NCBI GenBank assembly: GCA_030526265.1
Contig: JAUNDE010000016.1
Location: 1-38,978 of the forward strand
Source: Eubacteriales bacterium
Lineage (GTDB): Bacteria > Bacillota > Clostridia > Lachnospirales > Lachnospiraceae
Direction: 5' to 3'
DNA: 38,978 nt
Shown here: positions 26,232 to 35,344 of the stretch, piece by piece
Layout of the letters: each line of letters begins with the position of its first letter
Position numbering within the stretch: position 1 is the first letter of the stretch
The notes under the pieces: model-generated
What the model saw: the letters and a program-made list of their open reading frames with translations, nothing else
The model's database searches: none
What the model was told of the DNA's origin: nothing
Translations under genes and position numbers: made by a program

Positions 26232-26687
26232 ATGACAGTGAAAAATGAAGAATTAAGAAGCCGTGTCTGGCGTATTGTTATGACAGGATCAACACTTGTA
26301 ATTGTAGTAATTGCAGTGTTCTTTCTTGTGCGAATGTTTCGGGAGAATCCGATTGAAGGAACATGGAACAGTGAAGACTTTGATATGGTATTGACAGTAA
26401 AAGGAAATAGTTCTATTGAAGTGAAGATTCCAGAGATCCTTGAAGGAGAAGATGTAAAGGTAGAATTGGATTACGCGATCGATAAGGATGAAAAAACACT
26501 CAGTATCAAATTGGATGAAACAAATATGGATTCTATAATCGAGAAGTCAGATGGCACTCTGACAGAAGAGATTGTAACGAGCTGTGTGGGACCGCTCCTA
26601 ACGACATTTGATTACAGTGTAGATGAGGATGAGATGACACTGACAGAACGTGAATACGGTGAACAGTATACCTTTATCAAAGAATAA
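26232..26687 (+). CDS. unknown single-pass membrane protein with extracellular acidic domain
   Basis: This 151-aa protein starts with a short basic cytoplasmic segment and one hydrophobic helix (about 14-34: IVMTGSTLVIVVIAVFFLVR). A beta-rich acidic domain follows, opening IEGTWNSEDFDMVL and ending YGEQYTFIKE; that pattern recalls lipocalin-like or DUF5640-type domains, but I do not recognise it firmly. There is no lipobox cysteine. GAGAGG lies about 11 nt before the ATG. A perfect consensus promoter and a terminator on either side make it a single-gene unit, probably highly transcribed. Confidence 0.8.
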   Translation: MTVKNEELRSRVWRIVMTGSTLVIVVIAVFFLVRMFRENPIEGTWNSEDFDMVLTVKGNSSIEVKIPEILEGEDVKVELDYAIDKDEKTLSIKLDETNMDSIIEKSDGTLTEEIVTSCVGPLLTTFDYSVDEDEMTLTEREYGEQYTFIKE

Positions 26688-26690
26688 AAA

Positions 26691-26741
26691 GAAAACCTTC
26701 TGCGGTAACAGAAAATATCGACACCGTCAGAAGGCTTTTTC
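26691..26741 (+). terminator. intrinsic terminator before polC
   Basis: CCTTCTGCGGT (26696-26706) pairs with ACCGTCAGAAGG (26723-26734) with one bulged base, around a 16-nt loop, followed by CTTTTTCTTTT. It separates the unknown gene from polC. Confidence 0.8.
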
Positions 26742-26769
26742 TTTTGAAGTATTATGCGGGGAGCCAGAA

Positions 26770-29700
26770 ATGAATAAACCTTTTTTTGAAGTATTTCCGA
26801 CTTTAAAAGTAAATAATGAGATGAAATTAATGTTTGACGATGTTGAGGTAGAAAAGGTCTCAACAAATCGTCAGAGAGATTTTCTCAGAATACATATTTT
26901 TTCACGGCATCTGATCGCAAAACAGATGATCTGTTCTGTTGAGAAATTAATCCGAGATCAATTGTTTGCAAAACAGGCGATTCAGATTCAGATCATGGAG
27001 AGCTATATGCTTTCTGAACAGTATACTCCGGAGAATCTGATGAGAGAATACTATGACAGTCTTCTTTTTGAAATTGAGCAGAAAAGCCGGGTAGAATGCA
27101 ATATGTTGAAAACGGCAGCATTTCATTTTGAAAACGGGAATGCTTTGTGCCTGAAACTTGCTGATACGGTTGTCGCTGAAGGGAAAAAAGAATCTCTTGT
27201 ACATACGATCCTTGCAATCTTCGAAGAACGTTTTCATGTACCGATCGATATTCGGGTAGAGTATGAGGAGGTAAAGGAGAGCAAACTGAAATATAATGAT
27301 CTTCGCCTCCAGCAGGAGGTGGATGCAATTCTTGAGAGGAATGAAGAATTGCACAGGGAACGGGATCAGAAAGAACAGATGGAAACAGAAAAAAAGGCGA
27401 AGAAAGATCACAATAACGATTCTGCAAAAGATAATTCATCTCAAAGTGAAGAAAAGAGGCAAAAAGAACAAAATCAGCAAAAGGAGAAAAAGGCCCCGTT
27501 TGCCGAGAAAAAGCGCGAAGGTTCCTATATGCCGCGCAGATCAGATGATCCTAACATGATCTTTGGACGTGATTTTGATGATGCTGCAATTGAACTCAGT
27601 TCTGTCATCGGTGAGATGGGAGAGATTACGATTCGGGGTAAAGTCATCAGTTTTGATACGAGAGAAATCCGCAATGAGAAGACGATCATTATGTTTGCAG
27701 TTACAGATTTTACAGACACGATCATGGTAAAAATGTTTGTCCGCAATGAGCAGCTCCCGACGATTCTTGGGGATGTTAAAAAGGGAGCATTCCTTAAGAT
27801 CAAGGGAGTCACAACGATCGACAAGTTTGATGGAGAGCTCACAATTGGGTCTGTTGCGGGAATTAGAAAAATTCCGGATTTCACAACATCAAGAAAAGAT
27901 ACGTACCCGGAGAAACGTGTGGAGCTTCACTGTCATACAAAAATGAGTGATATGGATGGTGTCTCAGAGGTGCAGGATATTGTAAAACGTGCACACGACT
28001 GGGGACATAAAGCGATTGCGATCACAGACCACGGTGTCGTACAGGCATTTACGGATGCGAATCATTTTATTGAACGTCTGGATAAGGATGATCCGTTCAA
28101 GATCATTTACGGAGTCGAAGCATATCTGGTGGACGATCTGAAGGATGTTGCTGTCAATGAAAAAGGTCAGTCATTGGATGAGTCGTTTGTTGTTTTCGAC
28201 CTTGAGACGACCGGTTTCAGTCCGATTTCAGACAAAATCATCGAGATCGGTGCGGTGAAAGTTGAGCACGGTGAGATCGTGGATCGTTTCAGTACGTTTG
28301 TAAATCCACATATTCCGATTCCATTTAAGATCACTCAGCTTACGGGTATCAGTGATCAGATGGTGATGAATGCACCGGATATTGAACAGATTCTGCCTGA
28401 ATTTTTAACATTTATCGGGGATTCTGTCCTTGTTGCGCACAATGCAGGCTTCGACGTTGGATTTATTGAGCAAAATATGCGTTATCAGGATATGATTCCT
28501 GATTTTACATCAGTAGATACTGTGGCAATGGCAAGGATTCTGCTTCCAACACTGTCGAAATTTAAGCTGAATATTGTTGCAAAAGCATTAAATATATCTC
28601 TTGAAAATCATCATCGCGCAGTGGATGATGCGGGAGCTACCGCAGAAATATTCGTGAAGTTTATTCAGATGTTAAAAGAGAGGGAAATATATGATCTGAA
28701 GGGGTTAAATCAGTTCGGAGCACACAATGCGGACTCGATTCGAAAGCTTCCGTCTTATCATGCGATCATTCTTGCGAGAAATGATATTGGAAGAACAAAC
28801 CTTTATACACTTATATCCAAATCTCATCTGGATTATTTTGGGCGGCAGCCCCGAATCCCGAAAAGCGAGTTTTCCAAATACAGAGAAGGATTGATTTTGG
28901 GAAGTGCATGTGAGGCCGGTGAATTATATCAGGCGATATTAAATGATAAATCAGAAGAGCGAATCTCCAAAATCGTAGATTATTATGACTATCTGGAAGT
29001 ACAGCCTCTTGGAAACAACAAATTCATGATTGCAAGTGACAGGATTTCTAAAGTTCAGAATGAAGAGGATCTGAGAAATATAAATCGTAAGATCATTGAA
29101 CTTGGAGAAAAATTTAATAAGCCGGTTGTCGCAACCTGTGATGTTCATTTCCTTGATCCGGAGGATGAAGTATACAGAAGAATCATCATGGCCGGAAAGG
29201 GTTTTACAGATGCGGATGATCAGGCACCGCTGTATCTTCATACAACGGAGGAAATGTTGGAAGAGTTTGAATATCTGGGATCGGATAAGGCGCATGAGAT
29301 CGTTATTGATAATCCGAATATGATCGCAGACTGGGTAGAGAAAATATCACCTGTTCGTCCGGACAAATGTGCGCCGGTCATTCCGGATTCAGATAAGATG
29401 CTTCGTGAAATCTGCTATAACAAAGCCCATGAGATGTATGGAGAAGAACTTCCACGTGTCGTAGAGGCACGCCTGGAGCGAGAGTTGAATTCAATTATCT
29501 CAAATGGATATGCCGTAATGTATATCATTGCACAGAAGCTTGTATGGAAATCAAACGAAGACGGGTATCTGGTTGGATCACGTGGTTCCGTTGGATCTTC
29601 TTTTGTTGCGACAATGTCCGGTATCACCGAAGTAAATCCGCTCAGTCCGCATTATTACTGTAAAAAATGTCATTACAGTGATTTTGAATCCGAAGAGGTG

Positions 29701-31320
29701 AGAGCATATGCCGGTGGATGCGGAATGGATATGCCGGATAAGAACTGTCCTGTCTGCGGGGAGAAGCTTACGAAAGACGGATTTGATATTCCATTTGAGA
29801 CATTCCTTGGATTCAAAGGGAATAAAGAGCCGGATATTGACCTGAATTTCTCAGGAGACTATCAGAGTAATGCGCATAAGTATACGGAAGTTATCTTTGG
29901 CGATGGTCAGACTTACCGCGCAGGTACGATCGGTACACTTGCTGATAAGACGGCATTTGGATTTGTCAAGAATTATTACGAAGAGAGAAATTCCAGAAAG
30001 AGAACATGTGAGATCGAGCGGATTGTAGGCGGGTGTACGGGAATACGCAGAAGTACCGGGCAGCATCCGGGTGGTATCATCGTGCTTCCGCTCGGGGAGG
30101 ATATTAATTCCTTTACGCCGGTTCAGCACCCTGCAAACGATATGACAACGGATATCGTCACCACACACTTTGATTATCATTCGATTGACCATAATCTGTT
30201 AAAGCTTGACATTCTTGGACACGATGATCCGACGATGATCAAGACACTGGAGGAATATATCAGTTCACCTGCCATGGATAATGAATACAATGAGACCGAT
30301 CATCGCTTTGTTGCAACAGACATTCCGCTTGATGACCCGGATGTTATGGCATTGTTCCAGGGGACGGAAGTACTTGGAATCAAACCATCTGATATCGGCG
30401 GATGTCCGGTAGGATGTATGGGCGTTCCTGAATTTGGAACAGATTTCGTTATCCAGATGGTTGTGGATACGAAACCGAAGACACTGTCAGATCTGATCCG
30501 TATTTCCGGATTGTCGCATGGAACAGATGTGTGGCTCAACAATGCACAGGAGCTCATTCGAAGTGGGAAAGCAACGATCTCAACTGCGATATGTACACGA
30601 GATGATATCATGACATATCTGATCAACAAGGGAATTGAAAGCGAGAGGGCTTTCACGATCATGGAAAGAGTGCGTAAGGGCGCTGTTGCAAAAGGAAAAT
30701 GTAAAGAATGGCCGGAGTTTAAAGAGGATATGGCAGCGCATGATGTTCCGGACTGGTATGTATGGTCATGTGAGCGAATCAAATACATGTTTCCGAAGGC
30801 ACATGCAGCGGCTTACGTTATGATGGCGTACCGCATCGCATACTGTAAGATCAATTATCCACTGGCATATTATGCTGCATATTTTGGGATTCGTGCGGAT
30901 GCATTTTCGTATGAACTCATGTGTCAGGGAAAGGAACGGCTGAATTATTATATTAATGATTATAAGCAGAGATCTAATACATTATCGAAGAAAGAACAGG
31001 ATACATTAAAAGATATGAAGATTGTTCAGGAGATGTATGCCCGAGGATTTGAATTTCTTCCGATTGATTTGTATAAGTCGAAAGCATCCAGATTTGAGAT
31101 TGTAGACGGAAAACTGTTACCGCCATTCTCGAGCATCGATGGAATGGGGGCAATTGCTGCGGAAGCAGTAGAAGCGGCAGCAGCTGACGGACCTTATCTG
31201 TCCAGAGATGATTTCAGACAGAGAACAAAGGTCAGCAAGACTGTTGTTGATCTCATGAATGACATGGGATTATTTGGAGATCTCCCTGAAAGTAATCAGC
31301 TGTCATTGTTTGACCTGTAG
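26770..31320 (+). CDS. polC: DNA polymerase III alpha subunit, Gram-positive PolC type
   Basis: This 1516-aa replicative polymerase has its own proofreading exonuclease. In order it has an N-terminal domain, a charged linker rich in K/E/Q (about 205-255), an OB fold (GEITIRGKVISFD), a PHP domain starting at HCHT (387-390), and a DnaQ-like exonuclease. The exonuclease has D477/E479 (FDLETTGF), D562 (HNAGFD) and HHRAVDD (about 614-620). A cysteine-rich zinc motif follows (CKKC to CPVCG, about 965-1000), then the polymerase core with PDIDLNF (D1022, D1024). I start at ATG 26770, after GGGGAG; the frame open from 26650 runs through the previous gene's end and its terminator. Confidence 0.97.
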   Translation: MNKPFFEVFPTLKVNNEMKLMFDDVEVEKVSTNRQRDFLRIHIFSRHLIAKQMICSVEKLIRDQLFAKQAIQIQIMESYMLSEQYTPENLMREYYDSLLFEIEQKSRVECNMLKTAAFHFENGNALCLKLADTVVAEGKKESLVHTILAIFEERFHVPIDIRVEYEEVKESKLKYNDLRLQQEVDAILERNEELHRERDQKEQMETEKKAKKDHNNDSAKDNSSQSEEKRQKEQNQQKEKKAPFAEKKREGSYMPRRSDDPNMIFGRDFDDAAIELSSVIGEMGEITIRGKVISFDTREIRNEKTIIMFAVTDFTDTIMVKMFVRNEQLPTILGDVKKGAFLKIKGVTTIDKFDGELTIGSVAGIRKIPDFTTSRKDTYPEKRVELHCHTKMSDMDGVSEVQDIVKRAHDWGHKAIAITDHGVVQAFTDANHFIERLDKDDPFKIIYGVEAYLVDDLKDVAVNEKGQSLDESFVVFDLETTGFSPISDKIIEIGAVKVEHGEIVDRFSTFVNPHIPIPFKITQLTGISDQMVMNAPDIEQILPEFLTFIGDSVLVAHNAGFDVGFIEQNMRYQDMIPDFTSVDTVAMARILLPTLSKFKLNIVAKALNISLENHHRAVDDAGATAEIFVKFIQMLKEREIYDLKGLNQFGAHNADSIRKLPSYHAIILARNDIGRTNLYTLISKSHLDYFGRQPRIPKSEFSKYREGLILGSACEAGELYQAILNDKSEERISKIVDYYDYLEVQPLGNNKFMIASDRISKVQNEEDLRNINRKIIELGEKFNKPVVATCDVHFLDPEDEVYRRIIMAGKGFTDADDQAPLYLHTTEEMLEEFEYLGSDKAHEIVIDNPNMIADWVEKISPVRPDKCAPVIPDSDKMLREICYNKAHEMYGEELPRVVEARLERELNSIISNGYAVMYIIAQKLVWKSNEDGYLVGSRGSVGSSFVATMSGITEVNPLSPHYYCKKCHYSDFESEEVRAYAGGCGMDMPDKNCPVCGEKLTKDGFDIPFETFLGFKGNKEPDIDLNFSGDYQSNAHKYTEVIFGDGQTYRAGTIGTLADKTAFGFVKNYYEERNSRKRTCEIERIVGGCTGIRRSTGQHPGGIIVLPLGEDINSFTPVQHPANDMTTDIVTTHFDYHSIDHNLLKLDILGHDDPTMIKTLEEYISSPAMDNEYNETDHRFVATDIPLDDPDVMALFQGTEVLGIKPSDIGGCPVGCMGVPEFGTDFVIQMVVDTKPKTLSDLIRISGLSHGTDVWLNNAQELIRSGKATISTAICTRDDIMTYLINKGIESERAFTIMERVRKGAVAKGKCKEWPEFKEDMAAHDVPDWYVWSCERIKYMFPKAHAAAYVMMAYRIAYCKINYPLAYYAAYFGIRADAFSYELMCQGKERLNYYINDYKQRSNTLSKKEQDTLKDMKIVQEMYARGFEFLPIDLYKSKASRFEIVDGKLLPPFSSIDGMGAIAAEAVEAAAADGPYLSRDDFRQRTKVSKTVVDLMNDMGLFGDLPESNQLSLFDL

Positions 31321-31333
31321 TTTTCACACAAGG

Positions 31334-31362
31334 TATCCCCCTTCCGATCAAGGAAGGGGATA
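31334..31362 (+). other. stem-loop between polC and the EamA gene
   Basis: TATCCCCCTTCC (31334-31345) pairs with GGAAGGGGATA (31352-31362) with one bulged C, around GATCAA. No T tract follows on either strand, so it is not a standard intrinsic terminator; it may protect RNA ends or attenuate readthrough. Confidence 0.6.
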
Positions 31363-31392
31363 AAATAATATCTGTTGGAGGAATAAGAATTT

Positions 31393-32250
31393 ATGAGCCA
31401 AAAAAACAAAGGAATATTATGCATTCTTTGCTCAGCGTTCTGTTTTGCTTTGATGAATATGTTTGTGAGAATGTCCGGAGATCTGCCATCAATTCAAAAG
31501 AGCTTTTTCAGAAATTTTGTAGCGATGATATTTGCTGTTATCATCATGAACAGGAATCAGATTAAATTTGGATGGAAAAAATCGAATTTGAAATATTTTT
31601 TGATTCGATCTGTATTTGGAACGGTTGGAATTCTCTGCAATTTTTATGCAGTAGATCATCTTATGATTTCAGATGCTTCCATGCTCAATAAAATGTCGCC
31701 ATTTTTTGCTGTGATCTTTAGTTATCTGATATTAAAAGAGAAAATCAGGATGCCACAGGCACTTTTTGTAATTGGAGCATTTCTTGGAAGTTTGCTCGTA
31801 ATCAAACCGACGTTTTCAAATATGGATCTGATTCCGTCTCTGATTGGCCTTATGGGTGGATTTGGTGCAGGAGTCGCATACACATATGTTCGTAAGCTGA
31901 CAATGAATGGAGAGAAGGGGGCAGTGATCGTCTGTTTCTTTTCGGGTTTTTCATGCCTGGCTACACTGCCTTTTTTGATACTTAATTATCATCCTATGTC
32001 TTTGATGCAGATAATAATCCTCCTGGCAGCAGGTCTTTCTGCGGCAGGAGGACAATTTTCAATAACGGCGGCGTACAGTTACGCTCCGGCAAGAGAAATA
32101 TCTGTTTATGATTATTCTCAGGTGATTTTTGCTGCGATTCTTGGATTCCTGTTTTTGGGACAGATTCCGGATCTTTTAAGCTGGATCGGATATCTTGTAA
32201 TCTGTTCTATGGCAATTGGAATGTTCTTATACAACAGCCGAGAACGATAA
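31393..32250 (+). CDS. EamA-family (DMT superfamily) transporter
   Basis: This 285-aa integral membrane protein has ten predicted helices made of two repeated EamA units. The first begins GILCILCSAFCFALMNMFVR and includes DASMLNKMSPFFAVIFSYLI and LKEKIRMPQA; the second begins near MGGFGAGVAYTYVRKL. The family exports metabolites such as amino acids or nucleosides, but substrates cannot be read from sequence. GGAGGAATAAG precedes the ATG. Its last 24 bases overlap the end of the convergent J-domain gene. Confidence 0.9.
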   Translation: MSQKNKGILCILCSAFCFALMNMFVRMSGDLPSIQKSFFRNFVAMIFAVIIMNRNQIKFGWKKSNLKYFLIRSVFGTVGILCNFYAVDHLMISDASMLNKMSPFFAVIFSYLILKEKIRMPQALFVIGAFLGSLLVIKPTFSNMDLIPSLIGLMGGFGAGVAYTYVRKLTMNGEKGAVIVCFFSGFSCLATLPFLILNYHPMSLMQIIILLAAGLSAAGGQFSITAAYSYAPAREISVYDYSQVIFAAILGFLFLGQIPDLLSWIGYLVICSMAIGMFLYNSRER

Positions 32251-32925
32251 AAGTGTATCTAAATCTTTCTGGAACTGATTATTTGCGTTTATGATAGAGC
32301 GCTTTTCAGTTCCATTTTTTTTCTGAGCCATGTATCCGTCATACATGGCAAATAACATATCATAAGAATAATCTCTGTTCTGTGTCCACTGAAAAAGTAC
32401 CCAGTTCATTGCGTGAGGGCACCAGTACTGTCTTTGGATTTCGGCAGTTTCAAGTGTAGAGATATGCATAGCAGCTTCTCTGGCAAGCTTGGAAAGCCTT
32501 CCGTCATGTTCAGGGATCTGTTCTTTGTCTTTTCTGATCGGAAGTTTGAATCCTTTGCGCTTTTCAGCATTCCCTTCTGCGATGATGGCAGAACTTTTCT
32601 TAACCAGATCATTTAGTTTGTTTGAAGCTTCCCAGTAAGGTGTGAAATCGGGAGACAATGGTGCGTTTCGCTTCGGACGGGCTCCTTTTCCGCTTCGTAG
32701 AGAGAGAGATTCCAGATGTCTGTCATAACCTCTCCGCTTTTTCGGATCACTTAAGATCCTGTAGGCAAATAAGACGTTCTGAATATATGTAGTTGTGTCA
32801 AAAGTTGTATCCATATTGGAATCCGGATGAAACTTTTTTACCAGGAAATTCTTTGCAGCAACGATCTCTGCTTCTGTGGCAGAAGAAGAGATGCCCAGTA
32901 AATCATAATAAGTGCAATCTTTCAT
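32227..32925 (-). CDS. J-domain protein of unknown role
   Basis: This 232-aa protein starts with a J domain (about 1-70): TYYDLLGISSSATEAEI, the HPD motif at 33-35, and LFAYRILSDPKKRRGYDRH. Such domains stimulate the ATPase of DnaK. The remaining 160 residues are mostly helical and charged, with CPHAMNWVLFQWTQNRDYSYD as a distinctive part. There is no glycine/phenylalanine region or zinc finger, so it is not DnaJ itself but a specialised co-chaperone. GAGGGG lies about 9 nt before the ATG. It converges on the EamA gene and overlaps it by 24 bp. Confidence 0.82.
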   Translation of the reverse strand: MKDCTYYDLLGISSSATEAEIVAAKNFLVKKFHPDSNMDTTFDTTTYIQNVLFAYRILSDPKKRRGYDRHLESLSLRSGKGARPKRNAPLSPDFTPYWEASNKLNDLVKKSSAIIAEGNAEKRKGFKLPIRKDKEQIPEHDGRLSKLAREAAMHISTLETAEIQRQYWCPHAMNWVLFQWTQNRDYSYDMLFAMYDGYMAQKKNGTEKRSIINANNQFQKDLDTLLSFSAVV

Positions 32926-33181
32926 TTTATAATCCCCTCAATATTCTGCACAGGATGTGCAGAGATTGTAATTATTTTCATTCATCTATCATAAACGAGA
33001 ATGACAAGTTCCGCAAGCGGGAACTCTCAGAATAAGTGGCTAAAAAAGACAGGATGTAAAACATCCTGCCTGCTTTTGCATTCCCGCCTAGGGCTTTTAA
33101 ATATCATGATATTCTTTTAAACTGAAAAGATTTATTTTATATATAAAAAGTACTTCCTATGGGTTTTGAATGCGGAATGGA
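32926..33181. other. intergenic region with three small hairpins
   Basis: This 256-bp gap holds three structures. CTGCACA-GGA-TGTGCAG (32946-32962) would form in the leader of the J-domain mRNA, about 20 nt before its start. AGTTCCGC-AA-GCGGGAACT lies near 33008-33025. The cspA terminator is at 33042-33068. I see no gene. The rest is AT-rich. Confidence 0.55.
33042..33068 (-). terminator. intrinsic terminator of the cold-shock gene
   Basis: On the minus strand CAGGATGT-TTT-ACATCCTG (33068-33050) is followed by TCTTTTTT. It lies about 110 nt after the csp stop, with AT-rich sequence between. Confidence 0.85.
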
Positions 33182-33382
33182 TTAACATTTAACAACATTA
33201 ACCGCCTGAGGTCCTTTCGCACCATCTGTCAATTCATATTCAACTGGCTGACCTTCTTCGAGTGATTTAAAACCTTCGCCGGCAATTCCTGAAAAATGTA
33301 CGAATACATCGTTTCCTGCTTCATCAGAAATGAAACCGTAACCTTTTTGGTTATTGAACCACTTAACTGTACCCTTGTTCAT
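33182..33382 (-). CDS. CspA-family cold-shock protein
   Basis: This 66-aa single cold-shock domain protein is an RNA chaperone. RNA-binding motifs are KGYGFI (13-18) and VFVHF (26-30), with GTVKWFNNQ at the start and GPQAVNV at the end. The ATG at 33382 follows GGAGG by 7 nt; the longer frame starting upstream is not supported. The leader from the predicted promoter is about 78 nt and can form TAGGGAA/TTCCCTA near 33426-33442, as is usual for cold-shock leaders. Confidence 0.96.
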   Translation of the reverse strand: MNKGTVKWFNNQKGYGFISDEAGNDVFVHFSGIAGEGFKSLEEGQPVEYELTDGAKGPQAVNVVKC

Positions 33383-33466
33383 TGTACAACCTCCATTAAA
33401 ATAAAAAAAAATTACAAACGACATATAGGGAAGTTCCCTATTTTATGTAGTTATTTCGTCTGCTCT

Positions 33467-33495
33467 AGGCTATCATATGATATATGAAAAGTCAA
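33467..33495 (-). promoter_or_regulatory. promoter of the cold-shock gene
   Basis: On the minus strand TTGACT (33495-33490) and TAGCCT (33472-33467) are 17 bp apart, with TG one base before the -10 box, an extended -10 element that compensates for the weak hexamer. Confidence 0.6.
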
Positions 33496-33543
33496 CAAAA
33501 AAACAGACTGAATATGTCAAAATATACAAAAACTTACAAATAC

Positions 33544-33572
33544 TTGACGATGTCATGACCAACGTGTAAAGT
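33544..33572 (+). promoter_or_regulatory. promoter of the ptsI-like gene
   Basis: TTGACG (33544-33549) and TAAAGT (33567-33572) are 17 bp apart, giving a leader of about 24 nt before the ATG at 33603. Confidence 0.65.
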
Positions 33573-33602
33573 AATTATATATGCGAAGAAGAGGAAAAAT
33601 AT

Positions 33603-35228
33603 ATGATTACACTGACAGGAAAAAAGATATCAGAAGGCATTGCAATCGGACGTCTGGCCTTTTATAAAAGAGGAAAAAGAGAAATACGGCGAATCTATGT
33701 TGAGGATTCGAAAAGGGAGGTACTGCGCTTTCAAAAAGCATGTGAAAGAGCCGAACTGGAGATCCGAGAACTATATACATCAATGGTAAAAGAAATTGGT
33801 GAGATCAATGCAGCGATGTTTGAGATGCAGCAGATGATTCTTGATGATTCTGAGTATACCGATGCTGTTAAGAAAATCATCGTTGATCAGCGATTGAATG
33901 CGGAATACGCAGTGAAGGAAGCTACAGAACACTTCCTCGACAAGTATGCTTCCAGAGATGCGAGCTATGTAAGAGGACATGAAGCAGATGTACGAGATGT
34001 GGCATCACGTATTCTTCGCATTCTTGCGCGTGTAAGACTTGGAAAACTCATGATTGACGAACCTCTTATCATGGCATCGAGAGATTTGTACCCAAGTGAG
34101 GCGGCACAGCTTGAAAAGAGTAAAGTGCTTGGCATCGTGACAATGTATGGTTCCATCAATTCGCACACAGCGACGATTACGAGAACAAAGGAAATTCCTT
34201 CTGTCATCGGGCTTGGGGAAGCATTGAAGAAGGAATATGAAGGAAAACTCGTGATCATTGACGGGTTTGAGGGGAAAGTATATATTGAGCCGGATCAGAC
34301 AACGCTTACAAAGCTGCAGGAAAAGAAAAAGAACAGTCGAAGAAATATTGAGACACTGGAGCGCCTGAAGGGAAAAGAGAATGTCACACAGAGCGGACAG
34401 AAGATCGAAGTAAGTGCAAATATCGGATCAAAAGAAGATATTGAGAGTGTACTTAGAAATGACGCGAGCGGAGTCGGATTGTTCCGAAGTGAGTTTATTT
34501 ACAGAGATAACGGAATCAAATTTCCGACAGAAGAGCAGCAGTTCCAGATTTATAAGCTTGCATCAGAGTCCATGGGCGGGAAAAGAATCGTTATCCGGAC
34601 TGCTGATATAGGCGGCGAGAAAGATGTGGAATGTATGGAAGTATCGGGAGAAGTGAATCCGATCATGGGATATCGGGGTATTCGCGTTTCTCTTGATAAG
34701 GAGGAGATGTTCAAAGAACAGCTCAGGGCGATACTCAGAGCTTCAGCTTTCGGCCGGCTGGCGATCATGTTCCCTATGATCAGTTCTATGGAAGAAGCCA
34801 GGGCAGCAAAAGCGATCCTCGAGCAGGTGAAACAGGATCTTCGAAACGAGAAATGCTTATTCGATGAAGAAATTGAAGTTGGAGTTATGATCGAAACACC
34901 TGCAGCAGTGATGATCAGTGGAGAACTTGCAAGAGAGATGGATTTCTTCAGTATCGGAACGAATGATCTCACGCAGTTCACGCTGGCTATGGACCGTTCA
35001 AACAGAAGAATCTCCGGTTACTATAATCCAAAGCATCCTGCACTTCTGAAGATGCTCAGGATCGTGACAAATAATGTGCACCTCGAAGGAAAGAAGATCA
35101 GTATCACCGGCGATCTCGCAGCAGATCTATCGATGACAGATCAGTTTATCAAAATGGGTATTGATGAGCTCTCTGTAGCCCCGAATCAGATCCTTCCTCT
35201 GAGAAAGCATATCCGGGAATTGAAATAG
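33603..35228 (+). CDS. PtsI-like phosphoenolpyruvate-protein phosphotransferase with Cys to Thr change
   Basis: This 541-aa protein resembles Enzyme I, which passes phosphate from PEP to HPr. The phospho-accepting histidine is H188 in NSHTATITRTKEIPSV. The PEP-binding core is well kept: GLFRSEFIYR, PTEEQQF, RTADIGGEKD, NPIMGYRGIR and SIGTNDLTQF. However, the segment usually reading GMCGE(M/L)AGD reads SITGDLAAD, so the general-acid cysteine (E. coli C502) is T502. It is about 35 residues shorter than E. coli EI. No HPr gene is nearby and it is transcribed alone. It may be a diverged paralogue with a regulatory or slower role. Confidence 0.88.
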   Translation: MITLTGKKISEGIAIGRLAFYKRGKREIRRIYVEDSKREVLRFQKACERAELEIRELYTSMVKEIGEINAAMFEMQQMILDDSEYTDAVKKIIVDQRLNAEYAVKEATEHFLDKYASRDASYVRGHEADVRDVASRILRILARVRLGKLMIDEPLIMASRDLYPSEAAQLEKSKVLGIVTMYGSINSHTATITRTKEIPSVIGLGEALKKEYEGKLVIIDGFEGKVYIEPDQTTLTKLQEKKKNSRRNIETLERLKGKENVTQSGQKIEVSANIGSKEDIESVLRNDASGVGLFRSEFIYRDNGIKFPTEEQQFQIYKLASESMGGKRIVIRTADIGGEKDVECMEVSGEVNPIMGYRGIRVSLDKEEMFKEQLRAILRASAFGRLAIMFPMISSMEEARAAKAILEQVKQDLRNEKCLFDEEIEVGVMIETPAAVMISGELAREMDFFSIGTNDLTQFTLAMDRSNRRISGYYNPKHPALLKMLRIVTNNVHLEGKKISITGDLAADLSMTDQFIKMGIDELSVAPNQILPLRKHIRELK

Positions 35229-35249
35229 GAACAGATAATAACAGAGATT

Positions 35250-35300
35250 ATAAAAGTCGTTGCATATTTGATGTGATATCAATATGCAGCGACTTTTATT
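35250..35300. terminator. bidirectional terminator between ptsI-like and cyclo-ligase genes
   Basis: ATAAAAGTCGTTGCATATT (35250-35268) pairs with AATATGCAGCGACTTTTAT (35281-35299) over 19 positions with one G-U; TGAT/ATCA pairs can extend it inward. A-rich and T-rich edges let it work in both directions. Confidence 0.9.
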
Positions 35301-35344
35301 GTCATACATCCCAAAAATCCGCCGATGGGATGTTTTGAAGATCG

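Noticed and set aside
26650-26769. Extension of the PolC frame to an upstream start
   Set aside because: It runs through the previous gene's 3' end and an intrinsic terminator; MNKPFFEV at 26770 has a GGGGAG site and fits the family.
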